A stretch of 64,000 bases of DNA from Chryseobacterium arachidis (lineage in GTDB: Bacteria; Bacteroidota; Bacteroidia; Flavobacteriales; Weeksellaceae), in the NCBI RefSeq assembly GCF_900129245.1, contig NZ_FQUT01000001.1, positions 124,001-188,000 of the forward strand, in the 5' to 3' direction. Position numbers and translations under genes: made by a program. The number at the start of each line of letters is the position of its first letter. Within the stretch, counting starts at the first letter, position 1. A model generated the notes under the pieces. It was not told the origin of the DNA, made no database searches, and was given only the letters and a program-made list of their open reading frames with translations. This document shows positions 25,652 to 34,800 of the stretch, one piece after another.

Positions 25652-25981
25652 ATGAAATTATATTTTTTAAATGCCACATTTATTTTCTTTTTAATCTCTT
25701 GTGTTGCTACACCCGATTACTACGAAGGCTACATTTTTACTAAAGAAAAAAAGCCCTTACCTAATATTAAAGTGTGTGAAATAAATAAGAACAACTGTAC
25801 TATTACGGATAATAAAGGCTTTTTTAAAATGAAAAAAACAAAAAGTTCAATTAATGATTTAGCTATTTCTTACAAAAATAAGCCATTGGACACCATAAAA
25901 ACCGTTTGGAGTAATCATGGAGAGAGAATAAGTTATTCATTTGTAGAAGGTAAAAAAGATACAATATTTATTGATTTGTAA
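25652..25981 (+). CDS. Small lipoprotein, putative orphan immunity protein (array member 2)
   Basis: This 109-residue protein begins MKLYFLNATFIFFLISCVA, a lipoprotein signal (Cys17). The mature part has YEGYIFTKEKKPLPNIKVCE followed by ITDNKGFFKMKK, the same carboxypeptidase-regulatory-like strand pattern as its neighbours. The gene is monocistronic in appearance, 100 nt after member 1 and in very AT-rich DNA. No effector gene lies beside it. It may give protection against a toxin carried by related strains. Identity to the neighbouring members is low apart from the motif, so they are old or rapidly diverging duplicates. Confidence 0.5.
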   Translation: MKLYFLNATFIFFLISCVATPDYYEGYIFTKEKKPLPNIKVCEINKNNCTITDNKGFFKMKKTKSSINDLAISYKNKPLDTIKTVWSNHGERISYSFVEGKKDTIFIDL

Positions 25982-26058
25982 ATCAATAACTTATAAAGAA
26001 TAATTATTTGATGATGCTAATTAAAAAATAAAATAAAATTTGTGAAGAATTCAATTTA

Positions 26059-26187
26059 ATGAAATATTCAGACAAAGAAATACCGGTAGACTATCATGAT
26101 AGAGTTTTATTATCTAAGGAGGATTCATTGAGTATAATTTTCCAGATACTTTTTATTTGCAGAAAATCAAATTTGAATAAGTACTAA
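26059..26187 (+). CDS. Short ORF of 42 residues, possible gene remnant
   Basis: ATG 26059 opens a 42-codon frame (starting MKYSDKEIPVDYHDRVLLSK) in an otherwise empty 300-bp gap between array members. It has a plausible charged N-terminal half but no signal peptide or known motif. It could be the end of a lost gene, or chance. The rest of 25982-26287 is AT-rich DNA in which I see no feature. Confidence 0.2.
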   Translation: MKYSDKEIPVDYHDRVLLSKEDSLSIIFQILFICRKSNLNKY

Positions 26188-26287
26188 ATATTGCTTACAA
26201 TTTGCTATTTGATTAACTAATATTAAAGTTAAGATGCTTATAATAGTGTTCTCCATATAATCGTTATATATTATTTTTAGTAAATAA

Positions 26288-26687
26288 ATGATAATAAGCT
26301 TTAAAATATATTTATTTATAATTAATAATTACGGGTACTTTATTTCTTACTTTAACAAATTCATCTTGTTCAAAAAATATAGTCTATCGAAAACCTGTTG
26401 TTGGTATAGTAAAAAATACTGAGAATAACCCATTGTCAAATGTCCATATATACTATGATTCTTTAGATGTTCTCAGTCTAAGAAATATTGTCAGTGGAAG
26501 CAGTGGCCAATTTATTTTTCCTAAAATTGAAATAGAAGACTCACAGGAATCAAAAAGAAAAATTCAGAAATTAAGTCAGTTTATTTTTTTCAAAAAGGAT
26601 GGGTATAAAATAAAAAAGTATGATATATCAAAATTTAATAATTCTGATACTATTAGACTAGGTATTATCCAATTAGAATTATTTTAA
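26288..26687 (+). pseudogene. Frameshifted lipoprotein gene (array member 3)
   Basis: ATG 26288 opens a frame whose start (MIISFKIYLFII) looks like a signal peptide. From about 26322 a different frame continues as TGTLFLTLTNSSCSKN, with a lipobox-like NSSC, and runs to 26687 through SNVHIYYDS and SGSSGQFIFPK. Read together with a one-base shift between 26319 and 26331 they make a lipoprotein of about 130 residues with the same beta-sandwich pattern as its neighbours. An in-frame ATT or ATA start is an alternative without frameshift. I judge decay more likely. Confidence 0.45.
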
Positions 26688-26747
26688 CCAGTCAATGTAC
26701 AATTCACAAATTATAATGCTCGTAATAATATTATTGATTTAGGTAAT

Positions 26748-26765
26748 ATTATTTTAAATGAAGAA
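26748..26765 (+). repeat. 18-bp repeat shared with 25553-25570 between lipoprotein genes
   Basis: ATTATTTTAAATGAAGAA occurs just after array member 1 (25553-25570) and again here before member 4, followed by similar bases (AGCTAAT / AACTAAT). This supports origin of the array by tandem duplication. Confidence 0.55.
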
Positions 26766-26800
26766 AACTAATATATCATTTCAAAGATTAATGTATTTAA

Positions 26801-27157
26801 ATGAAATATTTTATTTATTTAATTGTTTTTATAGCAATGAATAGCTGTCATTCAATTAAAGATGATTATTCTGGTTATATTTATATAGACAAAGTTCCTT
26901 TAGCAAATGCGAAAGTTATTGAAGCGAATTCTAAAAATTATTCATTTACTGACAAAAAAGGATATTTTAATTTGAAAAGAGCTAATAAAGAATTTGTTAG
27001 TAAAATAATAATTCAAGAAGGTAAAAATACTGATACTATTTATTTAGCGCAGAAAGAAGGTGCTGGTGGTAAAATGAATTTTCTTTTCCTATCTGAGAAA
27101 TTAGATACTTTAGATTTAAATCGAGAAAGAATGTTTAAAAAGCAAAGTTCTGAATGA
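26801..27157 (+). CDS. Small lipoprotein, putative orphan immunity protein (array member 4)
   Basis: This 118-residue protein begins MKYFIYLIVFIAMNSCHS, a lipoprotein signal (lipobox MNSC, Cys16). The mature protein has YSGYIYIDKVPLANAKVIE and SFTDKKGYFNLKR, the same carboxypeptidase-regulatory-like pattern as the other array members. It ends with a short charged tail. It is the last member before the hcp2 control region. As with the others, no partner effector is adjacent and function is inferred from the array and from lipidation. Confidence 0.5.
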   Translation: MKYFIYLIVFIAMNSCHSIKDDYSGYIYIDKVPLANAKVIEANSKNYSFTDKKGYFNLKRANKEFVSKIIIQEGKNTDTIYLAQKEGAGGKMNFLFLSEKLDTLDLNRERMFKKQSSE

Positions 27158-27347
27158 TTTCAGAGTATAAATTATTCCTCCAATAAAACTTCTATTACAT
27201 TATCTTTAAAGTTAACAAAACCATAATAATTACATAAAAATTCTTAATATTTCTCTAATATGTGCGAAAATTATTTCCCTTTTTATTAATTTATTTTGTT
27301 TTAAATATTTGAATATTAGTATTTTATATTTGTTTATAATTCTATTG

Positions 27348-27380
27348 TCGTAGAATTACTACACCAAATCGTAGAACTAC
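27348..27380 (+). promoter_or_regulatory. Paired TCGTAGAAYTAC motif upstream of hcp2
   Basis: TCGTAGAATTAC at 27348-27359 and TCGTAGAACTAC at 27369-27380 repeat with the same 21-bp period as before hcp1 and end exactly 113 nt before the ATG, as there. The rest of 27158-27347 is AT-rich DNA in which I see nothing else. Conservation of motif and spacing between two duplicated genes suggests a shared regulator. Confidence 0.6.
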
Positions 27381-27432
27381 TACAAAAAATGAAATAGGTG
27401 CTGAAAAGTTTTTTGTTTAAGAATATCTGGTC

Positions 27433-27440
27433 TATCTTTG
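27433..27440 (+). promoter_or_regulatory. -7 promoter element TATCTTTG of hcp2
   Basis: This is a perfect TAnnTTTG match at the same position relative to the gene as in hcp1 (52 nt before the ATG in both). A TTTTTTGTTT about 20 bases upstream could be the -33 element. Confidence 0.65.
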
Positions 27441-27492
27441 GCTCAACAAATCAATCGAATCACAAAATATTAACGATTAAAATTTACAAATC

Positions 27493-27903
27493 ATGGCAGC
27501 AAATTCAAGAGGAATCTTAAAATTCAACGGCGGCGAAGGACAGAAATTATTAAAGCTGAACTACAGCGTTTCGAGATCTACAGACGTTTCTGGTAGAGTA
27601 GCTTCAGATCCTTCAAATGCATTGATCAAGGTGACGGTAGAAGCAACTGAAAAATCTGATATCCTTGAAAGTTTACTAAACGGAAAATACAAGCCTACAA
27701 CTGGTGAAATCACTTTCAACAAATCTCATGAAGAAGGGACTTTAATTACTCTTGGATGGGAAAACGGATACGTGATTCAGCATGAAGTAGACTTCGACGC
27801 TGTAGATGAAAACAGCATGCTGATCAGTTTCATCGTAAGTGCCGAAATTATCGACTACGGAAACTCCAAATACGAAGGTGTTTGGCCAGGTGGTGGTAAA
27901 TAA
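27493..27903 (+). CDS. hcp: Hcp (TssD) T6SS tube protein, copy 2
   Basis: This 136-residue Hcp is almost the same as copy 1; differences include ALIKVTVEA for AIIKLTVEA, LGWENGYV for LNWENGYV, and the C-terminus KYEGVWPGGGK. Most nucleotide changes are silent, so this duplication is older than that of the vgrG genes. Promoter layout is conserved and a terminator follows. It heads the VgrG3-Rhs cassette. The two Hcps could form mixed tubes, or one may prefer certain payloads; the sequence does not settle this. Confidence 0.92.
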   Translation: MAANSRGILKFNGGEGQKLLKLNYSVSRSTDVSGRVASDPSNALIKVTVEATEKSDILESLLNGKYKPTTGEITFNKSHEEGTLITLGWENGYVIQHEVDFDAVDENSMLISFIVSAEIIDYGNSKYEGVWPGGGK

Positions 27904-27938
27904 ACCTTTAAATCATCTTAGTAAAATAAAATTGGTAA

Positions 27939-27979
27939 ACAGAATAGCACGGCTCACAAGAGTAGCTATTCTGTTTTTT
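27939..27979 (+). terminator. Rho-independent terminator after hcp2
   Basis: ACAGAATAGC pairs with GCTATTCTGT over a 16-nt loop and is followed by TTTTT. The rest of 27980-28127 is AT rich with no clear promoter match. Confidence 0.8.
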
Positions 27980-28127
27980 CTTTTGAAATTAAATTATTCT
28001 TTTTATATTTAATACTCTGTAAGTCAGTATCGAATTAAATTTTGATAATGAAAATTTATTTGATTTTTATCGGATAAATTTTAGCATTTTAAGATAAAAA
28101 TACCCAATCAACTAAAATTTTACGGCT

Positions 28128-30293
28128 ATGTTTAAGGATGACAATACGCCAAAAATTCCTTCAGCAGGAAACCCATCTGTCACGAAACAATTAGACGGGA
28201 TGAAAGATATGGCAACCCATCAGGCCATAAGCAAGGCTACAGAAAATATTCAGGAAAAAACAAGCGGAACAGTTCAGCAAGTCACACATAAATTGGCAAA
28301 GGCGCAAGCCTACACTGGCATGGTGGCCGGCACTTCCGGAATGTTGATGAATCAGAAATTACAACCCAATCCTCCTACTTTAGTAGAAGATAAAGTCTGG
28401 TCTCAGCAGCCGACTTCCAAAATACATAATGCCAGTGCAATTCCTGAAAACCAGATCCAGGGTATCAACCGCGTTGTAAAGCTCGATATTATGGTAGAAG
28501 GAAAAGCGGTAAAACATTTCAAGCATTTTAAATTAAAACAAAGTGCCACCCGACATCATGAATTCAATTTATTATTGGCTTATGATACGTTAGGAAGCGC
28601 GGAAAACCACAATCTTGAGGAAGCTCAGAACTTTTTAGGAAAAAGAATTACCGTTATTTTCAAATATAAAGATGTTGAGGACGGTCCCGAAAGAAGTTTT
28701 GTAGGAGTTATTACAGAGGTGGGCTTCAGTCAGGAAAAAGGCAGTTTGGGAAATATCGTTCTCACGGGATGCAGTCCGACGGTTTTGTTAGATGCCGCTC
28801 CGCACATTCAGAGTTTTGGAGGCACTCAGGAAATCAGTTTAAACAGTATTGCAGATCAGGTTATTAAAGAAGGTCTGGGACAGGGAAAATTCGATTTCAG
28901 GGTAGATGCTCAGCACGGAAATGTTTCTTATAGTTCTCAATACGAAGAAACCCATTACAATTATCTGGCAAGAATGGCGGAAGCCTATGGCGAACAATTC
29001 TATTATGATGGCGAAGTCCTTCATTTTGGGAAACTTCCACCTCAGGAAAATCCCATCAAATTAACATACGGAAGCAGTGTCAATGATGTCAAAATCAGAA
29101 TGAAGGCACAGCATGTTAATCCAAGTTTCTATGGCTATAACAGCAGTAAAAACGAAAAATTAACAACCGGAAGCTCAAAGATTACCCATACTTCAGACAT
29201 TGCAAAACGAGCTTACGAAATTTCAGAAAAAACGTTCACAACACCTTCATTAAGAGTTGCTCCAATCAAGGCTGCATCTTTCATGGATGTTGAAACGTCT
29301 CAGAAAGGGACGGCGGGAAGCAAAGCTTCGGATGTTTTTGTAACGTCCGGAAATACGACGGTTCCATTCTTATATCCCGGCTGCATTGCAGATATAGAAA
29401 TGCGAAAAACAGACAGCAACGAAACTTCCTATTTTACGAAATTAATGATTCTTGAAGTAAACCACGAAGTCGATGCAAGAGGGTATTATACAGGAACTTT
29501 TGATGCTATTGCTTCGGATACGGGTTTTATTCCGCGTCCGGAATTTCAGACTCCGAAAGCAGATGCACAGTTTGCAAAAGTTATTTCCAACACAGATCCT
29601 TTGAATCAGGGAAGAGTTCAGGTACAGTTTGACTGGCAAAACGGATCTACCACAACGGAATACATTCGTGTCATGACTCCCGATGGTGGTGGAAGCGAGA
29701 AAGTCAGTAAAAATCGAGGATTTATGGCGATTCCTGAAGTTGGAGATCAGGTGGTCGTGAATTTTGTGCATCAGCATCCCGACAGACCCTTCGTGATGGG
29801 AGGAATGTTCCACGGCGGCGTTGGCGGTGGTGGTGGAGCCGGAAATAATATTAAAAGTTTAAGCAGTAAAAGCGGCCATACCGTAAGCCTTGATGACGGC
29901 GGCGGGATGACTATAAGAGATAAAGATCAGAATCAGGTTTTTCTTGATGGAGCCGGAAATATAAGTGTAGACAGTAAAGAAACAATAACCTTGAAATGTG
30001 GTGAGAGTTCAATTTTCATGGATAAAGCCGGAAATATTATAATTAAAGGAAAAGAAATCATGGTTCAGGGCGAAAATATCGGAGTTGGAGGAACGGCGAG
30101 CGTTGGAATTGGCGTTGGCCCTGAAGGTGGAGATCCTACCTCGGGAATTGGTATTGAAGGAACAACTTTGGATGTTGGAACAACCACACTTTCGATGGGG
30201 GCAAAAACCGAAGCCAATCTGAGCAGTGCAAAAATCAACATCGGAGGCGGAAGCGAAACCAATATCGTCAGCGGAACCGTAAAATTGAATTAA
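28128..30293 (+). CDS. vgrG: VgrG (TssI) spike protein, copy 3, with N-terminal extension
   Basis: This 721-residue VgrG has about 100 extra residues at the N-terminus compared with VgrG1/2, helical and rich in Thr, Ala and Gln (KDMATHQAISKATENIQ). The hub domain (RVVKLDIMVEGKAVKHFKHF), OB-fold (GRVQVQFDWQNG, GFMAIPEVGDQVVVNFVHQH) and Gly-rich needle follow. The needle carries a different C-terminal repeat region (SVGIGVGPEGGDPTSGIGI). Similarity to VgrG1/2 is clear but diverged, so it is a separate lineage. It sits upstream of the TPR and Rhs genes and most likely carries the Rhs toxin; the N-terminal extension may be an adaptor surface. Confidence 0.9.
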   Translation: MFKDDNTPKIPSAGNPSVTKQLDGMKDMATHQAISKATENIQEKTSGTVQQVTHKLAKAQAYTGMVAGTSGMLMNQKLQPNPPTLVEDKVWSQQPTSKIHNASAIPENQIQGINRVVKLDIMVEGKAVKHFKHFKLKQSATRHHEFNLLLAYDTLGSAENHNLEEAQNFLGKRITVIFKYKDVEDGPERSFVGVITEVGFSQEKGSLGNIVLTGCSPTVLLDAAPHIQSFGGTQEISLNSIADQVIKEGLGQGKFDFRVDAQHGNVSYSSQYEETHYNYLARMAEAYGEQFYYDGEVLHFGKLPPQENPIKLTYGSSVNDVKIRMKAQHVNPSFYGYNSSKNEKLTTGSSKITHTSDIAKRAYEISEKTFTTPSLRVAPIKAASFMDVETSQKGTAGSKASDVFVTSGNTTVPFLYPGCIADIEMRKTDSNETSYFTKLMILEVNHEVDARGYYTGTFDAIASDTGFIPRPEFQTPKADAQFAKVISNTDPLNQGRVQVQFDWQNGSTTTEYIRVMTPDGGGSEKVSKNRGFMAIPEVGDQVVVNFVHQHPDRPFVMGGMFHGGVGGGGGAGNNIKSLSSKSGHTVSLDDGGGMTIRDKDQNQVFLDGAGNISVDSKETITLKCGESSIFMDKAGNIIIKGKEIMVQGENIGVGGTASVGIGVGPEGGDPTSGIGIEGTTLDVGTTTLSMGAKTEANLSSAKINIGGGSETNIVSGTVKLN

Positions 30294-30299
30294 AACTCC

Positions 30300-30400
30300 A
30301 ATGGTCTTTGTTAAGCGAAGCGCCTTCGTGAGCATAAAAAAAGTTTAGTAGTAAAAAATCTTTGTGGACTTTGTGTTAAACAAACAAGGGAAGATTCAAA
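30300..30400. repeat. Possible dispersed intergenic element
   Basis: The gap between vgrG3 and the TPR gene holds AAGCGAAGCGCCTTCGTGAGC and CTTTGTGGACTTTGTG. I recognise this style of sequence from repeated intergenic DNA in Chryseobacterium-like genomes, but only one copy is visible here. No promoter or terminator is evident. Confidence 0.3.
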
Positions 30401-30416
30401 ATTAAATATAAAACTA

Positions 30417-31676
30417 ATGAATCCTGTAGACCTGGAGCTGGTAAAACTAAAAAGACAATGGCAAAATGTCGTTAAAACAAACGGCAAAAAACCAATGTTC
30501 ATCTGTCTTGGTGAAAAACATGAAACCGATCTTTTCGACGGATTTATAAAATCAAGATTATCTGAAGATTACGATGGTGAAGATGTTTTTCTAGTTCATT
30601 ATCAGGAATTCAATCGAATGGATTCTTTCGGACAGAGCTTGTTTGATGAATGGAAAGAATATTATGAAATGCTTGAAAATAGCAAAGAAAATATTCCGAA
30701 ATGGGAACTGAATGTTGCTGAAAATCAATTTAAAACGGATGCTTATAAAGCTTTTTTTCCTTTGTTGGAATTAAAGAAAAATTTTCCGAATCTTAAAGAC
30801 TCCAAGATCTATTTGTATATCGCTCCGGTCAGAATTCATAACATTAAAGAATTATCAATCTGGGTGAAAGAATGGTGCGAGCTCTGCGAAAAATCAGAAA
30901 GTCAGGATATTAAACTGGTTTGGGCAGAACATCATATATACAAAACGTTACCGGAAAATTCTTTGGCGCACAGCTTCAGAGTTGAGGTTGATATTCATCA
31001 GTTGATGCAGAATACTGCAGCACATACCAACCGTAAGAAAAACAGCGTGGATACGGATTTTCAGCAGCAGATTCTTATCGCAAGTAATCATTTGAGCAAA
31101 GGAAAATACAGGGAAGCAGAATTTTCTTTGAAAATGGCTGTAAAATTAGCTCAGGAACAAAATAATAAGCAAGGCGAAATTTCAGCTTATTTCATGTTGA
31201 CTCAGGCTTATATTGCCGACAGAAAGAGGGACAGAGCGGAAGATACGTACCGAACAATATTTGAAGAAGTTGATCCCAATTCTCCGCTGGAAATTCAGAT
31301 GTATATGAATTACGGTAGTTTTTTATTGGGAAATTCAAAAAAGGCAAAAGCAGAAAAGGCATTCGAAGAAGCAGCAAAAATCGCACAGGAAATAGGCGAA
31401 TATGCAATGGCGATCGAATGTTACAGAATCATCGGAACCTTAAATGACAATATTTTAAGCAAAGATAAAATGATTGAGTATTTCGAAAAATGTCTTGACA
31501 TCGCAAAATTAATGGAACATTCCACGAGAGAATCCAGCAGTCTGAAATTTGTCGCATCGATGCTTTTCATCAAATATGAAGGCGAAAATGATAAAAAAAA
31601 AGCATTGGATACCGAAATGAAAAGTTATTTTGGAGAAAATTGGAAAGTGAATGTAGAACAGCCAAAATATAGTTAG
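30417..31676 (+). CDS. TPR-repeat protein between VgrG3 and Rhs, candidate effector adaptor/chaperone
   Basis: This 419-residue protein has no signal peptide. Residues 1-200 form an alpha/beta domain with a conserved-looking start (KPMFICLGEKHETDLFDGF) and later KLVWAEHHIY. Residues about 210-400 are TPR-like helical repeats: AEFSLKMAVKLAQEQNNKQ, RAEDTYRTIFEEVDPNSPLE, KAEKAFEEAAKIAQEIGEY, CLDIAKLMEHSTRESSS. Position is telling: Rhs effectors usually need a dedicated chaperone encoded between vgrG and rhs (Eag/DUF1795 or DUF4123 proteins in Proteobacteria), and this is the only gene in that slot. The role as Rhs loader is inference. I do not recognise the N-terminal domain. Confidence 0.6.
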   Translation: MNPVDLELVKLKRQWQNVVKTNGKKPMFICLGEKHETDLFDGFIKSRLSEDYDGEDVFLVHYQEFNRMDSFGQSLFDEWKEYYEMLENSKENIPKWELNVAENQFKTDAYKAFFPLLELKKNFPNLKDSKIYLYIAPVRIHNIKELSIWVKEWCELCEKSESQDIKLVWAEHHIYKTLPENSLAHSFRVEVDIHQLMQNTAAHTNRKKNSVDTDFQQQILIASNHLSKGKYREAEFSLKMAVKLAQEQNNKQGEISAYFMLTQAYIADRKRDRAEDTYRTIFEEVDPNSPLEIQMYMNYGSFLLGNSKKAKAEKAFEEAAKIAQEIGEYAMAIECYRIIGTLNDNILSKDKMIEYFEKCLDIAKLMEHSTRESSSLKFVASMLFIKYEGENDKKKALDTEMKSYFGENWKVNVEQPKYS

Positions 31677-31862
31677 ATCTCAGAAATATTTAAACCATTA
31701 AGCTTTTGATTAAGGAGTTTAGAATAGTAAGCGAAATGCTTTTGAATTAAAATCTATCTGATTTTCTTAATAAAGCCTAATTCCCAAAATATTCTTAATG
31801 GTTCAAGAAATAAAAGCTTTGCAATAAAAATGTAAACACACCAAATCACAAATTAAAATATC

Positions 31863-34800
31863 ATGGCAGATCAAAATAAAATTAAAAAGATTAAGGTTGC
31901 AAAGCCAGATATGAATCCTGACCGGTCTTTGACAGTAAATGCAGACGTCACCTCGTTCAGCGGAGAAAAAACGACACAAGGCTGGAAAAACGGAATGAAA
32001 AATAATTTCGACTCTCTGAATCCTGTTTCGATGGTGAAATCCGTAGTTGGAGGAGACAGTGAAAATACAAAATCAAACGGTGACGGAGAAGGAGCAGGAA
32101 CTTCCGTAACGGCAGAAAATGCGGCACCAGAAAGTAAAATTAAATTAATTAAGGTAAATACACCTGCCATTACTCCCAACGCGATTCAGCATACGAGCAA
32201 ACATTTTGATATTGTGCTGGCAATCGATATTCACTGGACTTTAATTCCACCGCCACCGTCTTTCAATATCATTCCGTTGCCTTTGCCGCATCCGTTTATC
32301 GGGATCGTTTTCGATGTGATGGATTATATTAAATTCACGATTCCGATTCCGCAATTTATCAGAAATTTAAAACCAGACCTTCCGGAAGGCATTCCGATGG
32401 GAGGTTCAATATATGTTCACGGAAGACACAAAGCCACGACTACAACGAGTGTAATGGGAGTTGTGATCCCTTTCAGGCACGTCACTTCTTTGATTCCCGT
32501 TTATATGATTCCTTTTCCGCAGGAAGCTCCACACGAAGGGGAAGTATATTATGGTGCGCAAACCGTTTTAGGACAGGGAAGTAAGATGAGCGGAAATCAG
32601 CCACAGCAGGTTCTTACTTGTATGGGATTGCCTTTCGGAATGACGATGCTGCCTGCAATGCCCGATAAACCGAAGAAAAATCCGCTGGCTTATTTTGCTT
32701 TTTATAATAATTTTTCAAGCTTATATATTCAGATCAATACGGGCGGTCCTGTATTGGTTGGGGGGGCTTTTATTCCGCACGTTTATACACCCGGTGAAAT
32801 GCTGATGCGTTTTGCAGGAATGGCTTTGATGAGAGGTTTAACGAAAAGTTTAGGAAAAGGCGTAACGAAATTCAATCACTTTTTACAGGGTAAATTTGGG
32901 AAAAATAATCCCGTTTCAAGAGTATTATGTAAAGTGGGTTTAGAGCCTGTCAATTTTGCTTCCGGAGCAATGTTGTTTGAATGGGACGATTTCGAGATTG
33001 AAGCGGGAACATCTTTAACATGGACAAACGTTTGGTACAGCGACAGGCCTTACACGAAAGGAATGCTTGGAAACGGAATTTTCAATGCTCACGATCTTTA
33101 TATTGTTCCTGATGAAAATGATGAGGTTGCAGCGTGGGTTTATCCCGAAGAATTGCAACCGATGCCGATCCCTGTACCGCCTGTTGGAGAGGAATTAACG
33201 TATTACAGAAGTTTGAAAATCTGGCAATACCGCCCAAGTGATAATATCTGGATCATCAGAAAAGGATCGGATATTTATACGTACAGACGTTTTCATCATA
33301 TTACGGAAGGAAGTATTTTTAAAGTCATTCATGTCGAATATGGAGACGGAACGATCAGAGAGTACGATTATCAGGATCGGAATATTGTACTGAAAAGTAT
33401 TAAAGATGTTAAAAGCGGTTTCAGCATAGAAACGGTTATTCATCCTGAACTTAAAAAAGTAATAGAAGTTTATTATTGCTATAAGAATAAGAGAGATTTG
33501 CAGATTCGTTACAACTACGATGAACACGGAAACCTTACTCATGTTTGGGATATTCATAAAAAAGCCATTGTTTTTGAATACGATGAGAAAAACAGGGTGA
33601 TCCGAAGAACCAACCGAAACGAAATGAGCTACCATTGGAAATACGACAAAAAAAGTCGCGTAGTTCATACAAAAGGTTTGGAGGGTTTCATGGAAGGATT
33701 TTTAAATTATAATGATGAGGAAGGTTACACCGAAGTTATTTATCCAAAACAGAATAATAAAAAGGAAAGATATTATTACGACGAAGATTTTTTAGTCTAT
33801 AAACAAGTTGATGGTGAAGGCGGGGAAACCTGGTACGATTACACTTCTCACAACGAATTGAAAATGACCGGAACTCCTGAAGGAAGGGTAGAAGGATACA
33901 CTTATGACGAATATGGCAATATTAAAATTCTCCACACTCAGGATGGGGAAGAATATCATTATCAGTATAATGAATTTGGAGATATTATTGCCCGTTTTTC
34001 ACCTTCAGGAACTTCAGAAATATGGAATTATGATGAAGAAGGCAGACTTTTAAGCTACACCGATCCTACAGAAGAAACTATTTTCTACGAATACTTAAAC
34101 AGTGAAAAGTTGCCTGTAAAAAGTACGTCACAAAATATTGAAACCTTTTATGAATATAATAACAGAGGGCAGATTACCAGACGTAGAGATACTCTTGATG
34201 GTGATGAATACTGGAAGTACGATGAGTATGGAAGATTACTGATTTTCAGTCCGGAGCCTCTTAATCGAACGGTTTGGGGAAGAGATAAAATGGGAAGAGT
34301 AGTTGAAATTAATGAATCCGGAGAATTACCAATAAAAATTCGTTATGATGCTTATGATCTTCCGGTTTATATTACAGATGGAAAGGCAGAATGGCTGTTG
34401 AGTTACACACCGATGGGAAATGTAAGACGGCAGGTTCGTAGGAACGCTTTAACATACAAAAAAGAGGAAACCTTGGTTTTCGGATACGATGCTTATGAAA
34501 ATCTAATGAGCATCACGAATGAAAAAGGTGAGATTTATAAATTTGAAAGAAACAGCAATGACGAAATTATCGGTGAGATAGGTTTTGATGGTCAGCAAAA
34601 ATTCTTTGTAAGGGATAAAGACGGATTAGTCACTCAAGTCAGAAATCCGAATGGTAAAAATATTTTTTATGAATATGATCTGGGAGGAAGATTAACGCAA
34701 AGTCATTATTCCGACGGAACTTGGGCGGCTTATCAATATGACACTTCAGGAATGCTGATAAAAGCCGATACAGAAAGCAGCAGCCTTACTTTTCAGAGAA

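Noticed and set aside
32760..32766. G7 run in rhs as a phase-variable tract
   Set aside because: The frame is intact and seven G can be chance in Gly-Gly codons; no support without variant data.
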